Part shown: in pieces, positions 8,751-17,153 of the stretch
Layout: every line of letters begins with the position of its first letter
Numbering within the stretch: position 1 is the first letter of the stretch
Notes under the pieces: generated by a model
Seen by the model: the letters and a program-made list of their open reading frames with translations, nothing else
The model's database searches: none
Told to the model about the DNA's origin: nothing
Made by a program: the position numbers and the translations under genes
Assembly (NCBI GenBank): GCA_022360275.1
Contig: JAKSDC010000198.1
Span: forward strand, 1-24,890
Source of the DNA: Chlorobiales bacterium
GTDB taxonomy: Bacteria; Bacteroidota; Chlorobiia; Chlorobiales; Chlorobiaceae
Direction: 5' to 3'
Length of the DNA stretch: 24,890 bases

Positions 8751-8779
8751 TTGATAATTTTCGGGTTTTACGGTATATT
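8751..8779 (+). promoter_or_regulatory. Sigma-70-type promoter for hemA
   Basis: TTGATA (8751-8756) and TATATT (8774-8779) are separated by exactly 17 bases; each matches the sigma-70 consensus at five of six positions. Transcription would begin near 8786 and leave a leader of about 70 bases before the hemA ATG at 8856. It starts only 12 bases after the hemX-like gene stops, so hemA-hemC-hemD could be expressed independently of it. Confidence 0.6.
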
Positions 8780-8855
8780 TTGTTTCACCGAGTTTTAACT
8801 GTGACCGGCAACATTCATATCGCTTTTTCAGGCAAGCCACTAAACCACTCCTACC

Positions 8856-10136
8856 ATGAACATTATTTCAGTTGGTGTCAATCACAAAACAGCACCCATT
8901 GAAATCCGTGAAAAAGTATCGTTACCGGAAGCCCAGGCAAAGGAGTTCCTGAGCAACCTGATCGACGACGGTATTGCACAAGAGGCAATGGTGATCTCAA
9001 CCTGTAACAGAACAGAATTGTATGTCGTCCCTGGAATGCCCGAAGTTGATGGGCGATACCTGAAAGAGTACCTTATTGCCTACAAAGACGCACATAATGA
9101 TGTCCGTCCCGAACACTTTTTTAATCGTTTTTACTGCAACACTGCGCGGCATCTTTTTGAGGTTGCAAGTGCTATCGACTCGTTGATCCTCGGTGAAGGA
9201 CAGATCCTTGGGCAGGTAAAAGACGGCTACAGAATATCTGTAGAAGTACAGTCGGCCGGCATTCTTCTGACACGTCTCTGCCACACGGCCTTCAGCGTAG
9301 CGAAAAAAGTCAAGACAAAAACAAAAATTATGGAAGGCGCGGTTTCCGTGAGCTACGCTGCGGTCGAACTTGCGCAGAAAATCTTCTCCAATCTTTCCAT
9401 GAAGAAGATACTCCTGGTCGGAGCTGGAGAAACGGGTGAACTTGCCGCCAAACATATGTTCCAGAAAAACGCAAGGAACATAGTCATCACCAACAGAACC
9501 CTTGCAAAGGCGGAAGCTCTGGCCGAGGAGCTTGGGACTAATCAGGTACTTCCTTATGAAACGTACAAGGAGCATCTTCATGAGTTTGACATTATTATCA
9601 CGGCTGTAAGCATCAAGGATTATGTGCTGAAAGAACCGGAACTTCAGCAAAGCATGCAGAAAAGAAGGCTGAAACCGGTTATTATACTCGATCTTGGTCT
9701 CCCCCGTAACGTCGACCCCGAAATCGGCAAGCTCAAGAACATGTTCCTCAAAGATATCGATGACCTCAAGCACATCATCGACAAGAACCTCGAGATGAGA
9801 AGAGCTGAACTGCCAAAGGTTCAGAAAATCATCGATGAGGAGCTTGTCGGGTTCGGTCAGTGGATCAATACCCTGAAAGTTCGTCCTACCATTGTAGACC
9901 TCCAGTCAAAGTTCATTGAAATCAAGGAAAAAGAACTTGAGCGGTTCCGCTACAAGGTCAGTGAGGAAGAACTTAAACGAATGGAACGCTTGACCGACAG
10001 GATTCTCAAGAAGATCCTGCACCATCCCATCAAAATGCTCAAGGCTCCGGTTGATACCGCCGACAACATTCCCAGCAAGGTTAACCTTGTAAGGAACATT
10101 TTTGACCTTGAAGAACAAAATCAACGAACCAAGTAA
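8856..10136 (+). CDS. hemA: HemA, glutamyl-tRNA reductase
   Basis: A 426-residue enzyme that reduces glutamyl-tRNA(Glu) to glutamate-1-semialdehyde with NADPH, the committed step of the C5 route to 5-aminolevulinate that supplies both haem and bacteriochlorophyll. The catalytic nucleophile Cys50 lies in STCNRTELY (48-56), the substrate-domain motif LGEGQILGQV is at 112-121, and the NADPH-binding GAGETGELA is at 189-197. A long helix leads to the C-terminal dimerisation domain (about 310-420). Length and N-terminus (MNIISVGVNHKTAP) are those of the family. It is the first gene of the hemA-hemC-hemD run and has its own promoter at 8751-8779. Confidence 0.97.
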   Translation: MNIISVGVNHKTAPIEIREKVSLPEAQAKEFLSNLIDDGIAQEAMVISTCNRTELYVVPGMPEVDGRYLKEYLIAYKDAHNDVRPEHFFNRFYCNTARHLFEVASAIDSLILGEGQILGQVKDGYRISVEVQSAGILLTRLCHTAFSVAKKVKTKTKIMEGAVSVSYAAVELAQKIFSNLSMKKILLVGAGETGELAAKHMFQKNARNIVITNRTLAKAEALAEELGTNQVLPYETYKEHLHEFDIIITAVSIKDYVLKEPELQQSMQKRRLKPVIILDLGLPRNVDPEIGKLKNMFLKDIDDLKHIIDKNLEMRRAELPKVQKIIDEELVGFGQWINTLKVRPTIVDLQSKFIEIKEKELERFRYKVSEEELKRMERLTDRILKKILHHPIKMLKAPVDTADNIPSKVNLVRNIFDLEEQNQRTK

Positions 10137-10163
10137 CCAGTTAAACGCTAATCAGTAACTGCA

Positions 10164-11105
10164 TTGAAAAAAAAATTAATCATTGGTACCAGATCAAGCC
10201 CCCTTGCCTTGTGGCAGGCAGAATTCACCAAAGCCGAACTTTCGAAACATTACCCGGAACTTGACATAGAGCTCAAGCTGGTTAAGACAACCGGAGATGT
10301 GCTGCTTGACTCTCCCCTCTCCAAGATCGGAGACATGGGGCTTTTCACAAAAGACATCGAAAAACACCTGATAGCAAAAGAGATCGACCTTGCCGTCCAC
10401 AGCTTGAAAGATGTTCCGACTGCAACCCCGGAAGGACTCATGTTGTCAGCTTTTACCGAAAGGGAAGATACCAGGGATGTCATCATCTCAAAAAACGGCG
10501 AAAGTTTGAAAACGCTCCGCCAGGATGCCAAAATAGCCACCAGCAGCCTTCGCAGAACGTCCCAGCTTCTCAGCATGCGGCCTGACTTCCAGATTGCAGA
10601 CATAAGAGGCAACCTGAATACACGATTCAAGAAATTCGATGAAGGCGAGTTCGATGCAATGCTGCTTGCCTACGCGGGTGTTCATCGGCTCAATTTCGGT
10701 GATCGTATTTCAGAAATTCTTCCTCATGAAACCATGCTTCCTGCCGTTGGCCAGGGTGCACTGGGAATAGAAACACGCTCTGATGACGAAGAGACAAAAG
10801 AAATCGTCAAAATCATGAACAGCTCGAACACCGAGTTTTGCACCAAGGCAGAAAGAGCGCTTCTCCGTCATTTGCAGGGCGGCTGTCAGATTCCGATCGG
10901 CTCCTATGCAAGCCTGAAAAACGGCACGCTGCATCTACTCGCATACGTCGGATCAGTGAATGGTAAACGAGCAATCCGTGACGAAATCACTCTGGAAAAC
11001 TGCACCACACCCGAGCAGGCTGAGCAGGCAGGCATCAATCTGGCAGAAGAGCTGCTCAAGCTTGGAGCCAATGAGATCCTTGCCGAAATCAGAAAAACCT
11101 GCTGA
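10164..11105 (+). CDS. hemC: HemC, porphobilinogen deaminase (hydroxymethylbilane synthase)
   Basis: A 313-residue cytoplasmic enzyme that joins four porphobilinogens into hydroxymethylbilane. Visible family features are IGTRSSPLALWQA (7-19), VHSLKDVPT (78-86), the arginine-rich ATSSLRRTSQL (125-135) and DIRGNLNTR, with Cys241 in LQGGCQIPIGSYA as the attachment point of the dipyrromethane cofactor. The start is TTG: no ATG fits the family N-terminus, and TTG directly precedes KKKLIIGTRSS. No Shine-Dalgarno sequence is seen, which may keep its translation modest. It begins 27 bases after hemA and ends in TGATG, sharing one base with the hemD start, a sign of translational coupling. Confidence 0.96.
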   Translation: MKKKLIIGTRSSPLALWQAEFTKAELSKHYPELDIELKLVKTTGDVLLDSPLSKIGDMGLFTKDIEKHLIAKEIDLAVHSLKDVPTATPEGLMLSAFTEREDTRDVIISKNGESLKTLRQDAKIATSSLRRTSQLLSMRPDFQIADIRGNLNTRFKKFDEGEFDAMLLAYAGVHRLNFGDRISEILPHETMLPAVGQGALGIETRSDDEETKEIVKIMNSSNTEFCTKAERALLRHLQGGCQIPIGSYASLKNGTLHLLAYVGSVNGKRAIRDEITLENCTTPEQAEQAGINLAEELLKLGANEILAEIRKTC

Positions 11106-11851
11106 TGAAGTCCGTTCTTGTTACACGCCCGAAACACCAAGCGGGATCATTTGTACAGGAGCTGAAAAAATATAACCTGGACTCGGTTGTTTTCCCGACA
11201 ATCGAGATCAGGGCAGCTTCCGGGTGGCAGATCCCTCGCATTTCGGGGTATGCAGGAGCCTTTTTCACCAGTCCGAACAGCGTGTATTATTTCCTCGAAA
11301 GGCTCAAAAAAGAAGCATCTCTCGAGCTGGAGCAACTGAAAAGAATCAGGATTTTTGCAGTAGGCAAAACTACCGCAAAAGATCTTGCAAGGTATGGAAT
11401 AACAACAGAGCCTCTTCCTAAAGTAGCCGATGCGCTAAACCTCATGCAGGAAATCGGCACAGAAGAAATTCAGGGCAAGTCGTTTCTTTTTCTTCGCGGA
11501 AGCCTGTCGCTGGGCGTCATACCGGCAGCCATTGCAGAACGGGGGGGCATCTGCGACTCCATCACGGTTTATGAAAACCATCCCCCGGACCTTGAAGCAA
11601 CCGAAACAGTAAAAAAAATGGTCAGGGAGGGTAAAATCTCATGCCTTTCGTTTACCAGCCCCTCAACCGCCCAGAACTATTTTAAAGCCGTTGGCTCTAC
11701 CGCTGTTCCTTCCGGGGTTCTGGTTGCTGCTATCGGCAACACAACAGCCAACGCACTGAAGGAACTTGGAGTGAAGGTCGATGTCGTCCCGGAATATTAT
11801 GATGGACCTCATTTCGCAAAAGCCATCGCGGAAGCGCTGAACGCTGGGTGA
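11105..11851 (+). CDS. hemD: HemD, uroporphyrinogen-III synthase
   Basis: A 248-residue protein of the poorly conserved HemD family, which closes hydroxymethylbilane with inversion of ring D to give uroporphyrinogen III. It shows the two-domain pattern of short motifs expected: LVTRPKHQAGSFVQEL near the start, FFTSPNSVYYFLERL (about 57-71), then FLRGSLSLGVIP and FTSPSTAQNYF in the second domain, and a final GPHFAKAIAEAL. Its place directly after hemC (TGATG overlap) supports the call as strongly as the motifs do. It converges with rmuC 35 bases away. hemB, which often comes next in green sulfur bacteria as I remember it, is instead 8.5 kb downstream. Confidence 0.92.
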   Translation: MKSVLVTRPKHQAGSFVQELKKYNLDSVVFPTIEIRAASGWQIPRISGYAGAFFTSPNSVYYFLERLKKEASLELEQLKRIRIFAVGKTTAKDLARYGITTEPLPKVADALNLMQEIGTEEIQGKSFLFLRGSLSLGVIPAAIAERGGICDSITVYENHPPDLEATETVKKMVREGKISCLSFTSPSTAQNYFKAVGSTAVPSGVLVAAIGNTTANALKELGVKVDVVPEYYDGPHFAKAIAEALNAG

Positions 11852-11886
11852 CAAGTACGACAAGTAGCGAGCCGAGCCACCCTCGC

Positions 11887-13230
11887 TCACTCCTCACGAT
11901 CCCTCCCTGCATCCAGCGCTTCCCGCGCATCTTCCTCAGTGAGTGTGCTCTTTTCCCCTGAAACATCTTCCACCTGCCGCAAGCGTTTTTGAATTGCACG
12001 GGTTCTTACGCCAACCAGCCTGTCCAGTTCCGTCCCTGCTTGTGTTATTCGGCTCTGGGCTTTTACAAGCACCTCTCCAAACCTTGCAAATTCGGTTTTG
12101 ACCTGAGCAAGAACTTTCCATACCTCGCCGGTTCTTTTCTGTATCGCAAGCGTTCTGAACCCCATCTGTAAACTGTTTAACAAGGCTGCAAGCGTTGTAG
12201 GACCGGTCACAATAACATTGAACTCTCTCTGCAAGGTTTCAAGCAGAGCTGTATTACGAACCACCTCCGCAAAAAGACCCTCGACAGGGAGAAACAGAAT
12301 CCCGAAATCGGTGGTCTCGGGAGGATTCAGGTACTTATCCCTTATATCCTTGGCACAACGACGCATTTCAGCCTCGATTGCCTTTGCTGCAAGCATAACT
12401 CCCTCCTTCTCACCGGTTTCAGCAGCGTTGACAAGCCGGTAATACGCTTCGAGCGGAAATTTCGAATCTACAGGCAGGTAAACCGTGCTTCCCTCATCGT
12501 CTTTCCCGGGAAGCTTTACTGCAAATTCAACCTGTTCTCTGCCGCCTTTACCGATCATAACGTTTTCAGCATATTGTTCGGGTGAAAGCAGAGCTGCCAG
12601 TAAACTCTCCAACTGCATCTCACCGAATACCCCCCGAATCTTCACGTTGGCAAGCACTTTTTTCAAATCCCCGACACCGGACGCCAGGGTCTTCATTTCC
12701 CCCAATCCTTCATGCACCTGACGAAGCCGGTCGCTGACTTGACTGAAAGACTCGGTCAATCGTTTTTCAAGCGTCGATTGCAACTTCTCATCCACTGTTC
12801 TTCGCATCTCTTCAAGCTTTACCTCATTCTTGTCCTGCAAAACCTGAAGGCGCTTCTCAACGGTATCCCGTATACTTTCAAGGGTCTTTGACATCTCATT
12901 TTTGAGAGTATCCTGCCTTGAGACAAGTTCATTGAAATTTCTCCGCTGCAGTTCATCCTGCCGCATAACATGTATTCCCAAAGCATCCTCAAAAGACTTT
13001 AGAGAAGCCGACTGCTCCGTACGGCCATCCTGCAAGGAACGGGAGATCTCGACTCTGTTCCGTTGAAATTCGTTTTTCTGCTCATCTTGAAGCCGCTTCA
13101 GATCGGAACGCAGCATACTTTCGGTCTTCTGAAACATTTCTCTTGTAACCTTTCCCTTATTACCGGCAAGCAGGACAAGCAGAATGAGAACAAGCAGGAT
13201 AAGGACAGCTATAAGGACGTAGATTGTCAT
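11887..13230 (-). CDS. rmuC: RmuC family DNA recombination protein
   Basis: A 447-residue protein with an N-terminal membrane anchor (about residues 4-22, nearly all V, I and L), a long coiled coil rich in Q, E, R and K (about 30-190), and the RmuC domain from about 190 to 410. Domain features include KIRGVFGEMQLESLL, VDSKFPLEAYYRLV, DIRDKYLNPPETTDFGILFLP, and TTLAALLNSLQMGFRTLAIQ. RmuC is a predicted nuclease-like protein thought to limit certain DNA rearrangements such as inversions between short repeats; its biochemistry is poorly known. It is the last gene of the minus-strand block and is separated from hisN by 259 bases with no recognisable feature. Confidence 0.93.
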   Translation of the reverse strand: MTIYVLIAVLILLVLILLVLLAGNKGKVTREMFQKTESMLRSDLKRLQDEQKNEFQRNRVEISRSLQDGRTEQSASLKSFEDALGIHVMRQDELQRRNFNELVSRQDTLKNEMSKTLESIRDTVEKRLQVLQDKNEVKLEEMRRTVDEKLQSTLEKRLTESFSQVSDRLRQVHEGLGEMKTLASGVGDLKKVLANVKIRGVFGEMQLESLLAALLSPEQYAENVMIGKGGREQVEFAVKLPGKDDEGSTVYLPVDSKFPLEAYYRLVNAAETGEKEGVMLAAKAIEAEMRRCAKDIRDKYLNPPETTDFGILFLPVEGLFAEVVRNTALLETLQREFNVIVTGPTTLAALLNSLQMGFRTLAIQKRTGEVWKVLAQVKTEFARFGEVLVKAQSRITQAGTELDRLVGVRTRAIQKRLRQVEDVSGEKSTLTEEDAREALDAGRDREE

Positions 13231-13489
13231 GAAATGGAATTACCGCTTCGTTGGGTATGAATCCAGCTTTTTGAGATATTCTTTTTCACGGCACCTCTAT
13301 AAATTGTCGTGAGCGGCTTGAATATGAAGCGGACGGAGCACAGGAACCGGACAGAGAGTACATGAGGATTCCGGACACCGCCTAACGAAGATTTTTTCCC
13401 TGCAATTCAACCTCGAACCCCGATACCGGCTCTGACCTCCAACGTCAAAAGCAGACAAAAACACTGGTTTTTCAAGGTGCCAAAGGGAA

Positions 13490-14248
13490 TCAGACAATCG
13501 CAGCAACGATCTTCTCCCCGATAAACCGGTTGGCGCTTACCAGACCCTGACCGTAAATCGTGGTCTGACCGGTATAATCAAAACAGCAGCCCCCGGCTTC
13601 ATGAACTATCGGGATAAGAGCAGCACAGTCCCATGGGCTCATAATCTTGTCGACGGCCACTTCGGCTCTGCCGGATGCAACAAGCATATGCCCGTAGCAG
13701 TCGCCCCATCCCCTCACCAGTCCCGCATCGTGACGCAAGTTGTCCACAGGGTGATCTGAAGGAGGATCAAGCAGATATTCCTTTTCGGTAAATACGACTG
13801 TCGCCTCGCGATAATCGGCTATCCCTGAAACATGTATTTCATCACCGTTCATAAACGCACCGAAACCTGTATCAGCATAGTACATTTCACGCAGTGCAGG
13901 AAAATTGACCACCCCCAGTTTCATCTCGCGATCGATTTCCAGACCGATCATAACACCGTAAAGAGGCACTCCGTGTATAAAAGACCTTGTTCCGTCAATC
14001 GGGTCGAGAATCCAGCGGCGTCCGTTTACCGAGATCTTTTCCTCAAACTCTTCACCGAAGATCCCGTCATCAGGAAATGCATTGTTTATACCTTTTCTAA
14101 TCAGCTCCTCAGCTTTTCTGTCTGCCTCCGTAACAGGAGTATCGTCTCTTTTTGCATCAATCTTGAGTGATTTGCTGCGATAAAAAGAGAGAGTAAGGTT
14201 TCCTGCCTCTTCGGCAAGCGCAAGGGCCATTTGCAGATCTTCTGTCAT
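13490..14248 (-). CDS. hisN: HisN-type histidinol-phosphate phosphatase (inositol monophosphatase family)
   Basis: A 252-residue Mg-dependent phosphatase of the inositol monophosphatase superfamily. Metal-binding elements are GEEFEE (65-70), DPIDGTRSFIHG (82-93) and SPWDCAALIPIVHEAGG (from about 204; Asp207 as ligand). The GTRSFIHGVPLYG wording resembles HisN histidinol-phosphate phosphatases more than SuhB or CysQ, so histidine synthesis is the likely role, but a general sugar- or nucleotide-phosphate phosphatase is possible. The ATG at 14248 was chosen over an upstream in-frame start (14287) because it gives the family N-terminus and has AAGGGATG in front. It lies four bases after the stop of the unknown gene upstream, suggesting a shared transcript. 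Confidence 0.85.
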   Translation of the reverse strand: MTEDLQMALALAEEAGNLTLSFYRSKSLKIDAKRDDTPVTEADRKAEELIRKGINNAFPDDGIFGEEFEEKISVNGRRWILDPIDGTRSFIHGVPLYGVMIGLEIDREMKLGVVNFPALREMYYADTGFGAFMNGDEIHVSGIADYREATVVFTEKEYLLDPPSDHPVDNLRHDAGLVRGWGDCYGHMLVASGRAEVAVDKIMSPWDCAALIPIVHEAGGCCFDYTGQTTIYGQGLVSANRFIGEKIVAAIV

Positions 14249-14252
14249 AACG

Positions 14253-15005
14253 TCACATCCCTTCACCCAAAGGGTGCCTTCGCTCAAAATCCCTGACAGC
14301 GTTTTTCATATTACGCTCAGAATCCGGTATGGCTTCCAGGCGCGAAACAACACCGGACACACCACGGTAAATGTCTGTCCGCTCTTTTTCAGTTACAGAA
14401 GAAAAGACAGACCCGATATGCCGACGGGTAACATGGACCGACAGCTCGTATTTGCCGGTTTCATACAAGGCCGTGTAAAAGTCCTGAACGCTCAGGTCAA
14501 GTATATCCGAAAGCACTTCGAGATGCAGAGGTTCCTGTAAAAAACTGTAAAAACTTATCTGAAGGCGTATCAGCGGGTAGCTTTTCATTGCAAGATAAGA
14601 AATACGCAAACGGTAGGCCCTGTTCATTATGTCATTGGCAATTCCTCTCGCCTCCTGTTCCACTCCCGAGTACCCCAGATCTATGAGAATCCTTGGCATA
14701 CCGGACAACTCTGTTATTGCCGGCATATTATATTCAAGCGTCCCCGGATAGCCGAAAATACAGGGATTTTCACCGGTGATGGAGATTGTACCGGAGGATT
14801 CGGAAAGCCGCATGGAGGTAGCTTCGCCGGAAGGCAGGTTTTTGATAACATCGGAATATTGGGGATCGGCCTCCACAAACCTCTGCCCCTTCGTCCAGGG
14901 CTCAAGCCTTCCCAACACATTCACGATATCTTGTGCGGACGGCTCCTCTTTAGGGGCCGGAGCAGCAACTGAACGACCGCCAAAATGTTTTGAAAAAAAA
15001 GCCAA
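14253..15005 (-). CDS. Conserved-looking hypothetical protein, no family recognised
   Basis: A protein of about 250 residues that I do not recognise. It is probably cytoplasmic: no signal peptide and no long hydrophobic run. It begins with a basic and alanine/proline-rich stretch (AAPAPKEEP), then a beta-rich segment with DVIKNLPSG, SMRLSESSGTISITGEN and FGYPGTLEYNMPAITEL (about 50-100), followed by an all-helical half ending in MKNAVRDFERRHPLGEGM. No catalytic motif can be named. The start is uncertain: the only plausible initiator is TTG at 15005, without a good ribosome binding site, and the frame extends to a TAG at 15045-15047. It lies 45 bases after the sensor kinase gene and 4 bases before hisN, so it may be co-transcribed with either. 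Confidence 0.7.
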   Translation of the reverse strand: MAFFSKHFGGRSVAAPAPKEEPSAQDIVNVLGRLEPWTKGQRFVEADPQYSDVIKNLPSGEATSMRLSESSGTISITGENPCIFGYPGTLEYNMPAITELSGMPRILIDLGYSGVEQEARGIANDIMNRAYRLRISYLAMKSYPLIRLQISFYSFLQEPLHLEVLSDILDLSVQDFYTALYETGKYELSVHVTRRHIGSVFSSVTEKERTDIYRGVSGVVSRLEAIPDSERNMKNAVRDFERRHPLGEGM

Positions 15006-15050
15006 TGGTAACTTCGATTTGAAGATTTTCTTCCTGACAATATACTACAA

Positions 15051-17153
15051 TTACTTTATCCATTGACTGATTTTCATCAGTAATACCCTTGTATCCACAG
15101 GTTTGACAAGATAGTCATTCATTCCGGCACGCATGGCTTCCTTTACCGAACCCTCATCCGAATCGCCGCTGAGACCGATCACAGGCACAGAAGACAGTTC
15201 CGGATCACGGGACTGGCGGATGCGATTTGTTGCCTGGATTCCGTCTTCCTGCGGCATTCTGATATCCATTAATACAAGATCAAAAGCACCGTTCTCAAGT
15301 TTTTTACGAGCATCTTTTCCATCAACCGCCTCATCAATCAGGATCCCCTGCTTTTCAAGGACGGTTTTAAGCGCAACACGGTTGAAAGAAGAATCATCGG
15401 CTATGAGAAGAGATTTGCCTTTCAAATCATGCAAGGAACGTTTTTGCAAATCCCGGAAGATAACCGCAAGCTGCCTGATAAGCTCGGCTGGCAAACAAGG
15501 CTTCGTAATAATCCCTTGCATACCGGCTTTTCTGGTCTTGCTCCGCGCGATATAGTATGGCCCGGCCGTATAGGCCACAATCGGAACAACAGCGTTTTCA
15601 CTGCCCGCCTCACCCTTTCTTATCTTTTCTGCCGCCTCGTAACCATTCATAAGGGGCATTTTGAGATTCATGATAACAAGATCATACCGGAATTCTGAAA
15701 GCTTGTATAGAGCCGCTTTCCCATCACCTGCCTCATCAACCGCCACATCAAGCGCAGTGAGAATTTCCCTCACCACAGCACTGTCCGCTCGTTCGTCATC
15801 GACAACGAGAATACGTTTGTTTTCGAAAAGCGGCTTGTTTGCTTCAATAAGCTCATCACGGCTTCTCTGAAGCTCTTCATCCGAAATCACGGGAAAATTC
15901 AAAGTAAATTCAGTGTACTCCCCCACAACGGATTCACAGGCAATGTCTCCTCCGAAAGCCTGCATAACCCGTTTGCAATAAGCAAGACCAAGCCCTGTTC
16001 CACCCTTTCTGCCTGATGTAAAATAGGCATCGAAAAGCTTGTCAAGATTTTCAGGAGGAATTCCCGGCCCTGTATCCTTGACTTTAACCTTGTTGACATA
16101 TGGCCCTTTTATCAGGGTAATGTAGATTTTTGATTTCGGATAGGGCCTCAAAAAGTACAATGCATTCATGATCAGATTGAAGAGCACAAACACATACATC
16201 GTCTCACCAACCCTGAACACAAAATCACCCTTTCTATCGAACACAACTTTGTCCCGCTCTTCGTTCGAATCAAACCCGTACTCATCTATTGCCCTCTGTG
16301 TTGTGACAGCTGCAGAAGTATAAACAAAACTGCTCTTGTCGATAGGTTTTTCCCTGACTTCGTCAAGAATCATGGTAATAACCTGCGAACCACGTTTTAC
16401 GGCCACTTTACTTTGTGCAACATGCTGATACAGTCTATCGAGAGTATAATCATTGATCGGGGCAGATGATCTGCCTGGATGATAGCCTGGAAGAGTCTGT
16501 TCGATAGCCTCGAGATTGTATTTTACCTGACCAAGCGGGTTACGCATTTCATGTGCAATGCTTCCGGCGAGCGCCTGCATGGCGGTATTTTTTTCTAAGG
16601 CAATCTGCCCTCTTTTGTTGCTGTAACTGAAAACATATCCTGCCACAATGGTAAACAGGATTACAATTGAGTACAGAGGGATGTTAAAATCCGGATCCAG
16701 TTGAGCACCGGGAGAGGTCACAATAAAAAAGAGGATCGCAGCAGAAATACCGACAAGAAGATCAAAAAGAAACATCAGCCAGTTCGGGACATACGAAATC
16801 AGCACGAAGATCATGAAAATCTCCCAGTACAGCCAGAGTTCGTGAAAATCGTTTTTCAACAGGTAGACAGTAAAAATAAAAGGCAAAACAAAAATCAACA
16901 TGAAATGCCAATAGATAGGGAAATACTCCCGGAGAAAACCTGGATTTCTAAGCTTGGCCAACACACCAAGACAAAGCACTGTCGCCATAATACGCAGAAC
17001 AAAACTCTCGTATGGCAGATGAAATGTGTACTTGAAAAGGAAATAGAAAAAAAAGTGTGCAGGTGCACCCAGAAAAACAGCAGTTAAAATATTGAAACGT
17101 GAAATTTGAGTCCCCTCAGAAAATGAGGACTTGATGTAGTTAACAACTCTCAT
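15051..17153 (-). CDS. CqsS-like hybrid histidine kinase with two receiver domains
   Basis: A 700-residue sensor. Residues about 20-180 form six or seven membrane segments without a periplasmic domain; this part and the core match the pattern I recall of Vibrio CqsS, receptor of the alpha-hydroxyketone CAI-1 (for example FLGAPAHFFFYF, YFPIYWHFMLIFVLPF, KNDFHELWLYWEIF). The kinase has His201 in SIAHEMRNPLGQV, the N box at Asn330 (LIMNALYF), DTGPG (360-364) and GTGLGLAYCKRVMQAFGG (385-402). Receiver 1 (about 446-565) keeps Asp452/Asp453 and Lys551 but has Asn496 where the phosphorylated Asp should be. Receiver 2 (about 580-700) is complete: Asp586/Asp587, Asp630, Lys684. The start codon overlaps the oxidoreductase stop by ATGA. 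It presumably senses a hydrophobic signal in the membrane; its phosphotransfer partner is not in the window. Confidence 0.9.
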   Translation of the reverse strand: MRVVNYIKSSFSEGTQISRFNILTAVFLGAPAHFFFYFLFKYTFHLPYESFVLRIMATVLCLGVLAKLRNPGFLREYFPIYWHFMLIFVLPFIFTVYLLKNDFHELWLYWEIFMIFVLISYVPNWLMFLFDLLVGISAAILFFIVTSPGAQLDPDFNIPLYSIVILFTIVAGYVFSYSNKRGQIALEKNTAMQALAGSIAHEMRNPLGQVKYNLEAIEQTLPGYHPGRSSAPINDYTLDRLYQHVAQSKVAVKRGSQVITMILDEVREKPIDKSSFVYTSAAVTTQRAIDEYGFDSNEERDKVVFDRKGDFVFRVGETMYVFVLFNLIMNALYFLRPYPKSKIYITLIKGPYVNKVKVKDTGPGIPPENLDKLFDAYFTSGRKGGTGLGLAYCKRVMQAFGGDIACESVVGEYTEFTLNFPVISDEELQRSRDELIEANKPLFENKRILVVDDERADSAVVREILTALDVAVDEAGDGKAALYKLSEFRYDLVIMNLKMPLMNGYEAAEKIRKGEAGSENAVVPIVAYTAGPYYIARSKTRKAGMQGIITKPCLPAELIRQLAVIFRDLQKRSLHDLKGKSLLIADDSSFNRVALKTVLEKQGILIDEAVDGKDARKKLENGAFDLVLMDIRMPQEDGIQATNRIRQSRDPELSSVPVIGLSGDSDEGSVKEAMRAGMNDYLVKPVDTRVLLMKISQWIK

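Noticed and set aside
11866..11887. AGCGAG/CTCGCT inverted repeat between hemD and rmuC as a bidirectional terminator
   Set aside because: The 6-base stem with a 10-base loop has no T-run; it overlaps the rmuC stop and is too weak to call.
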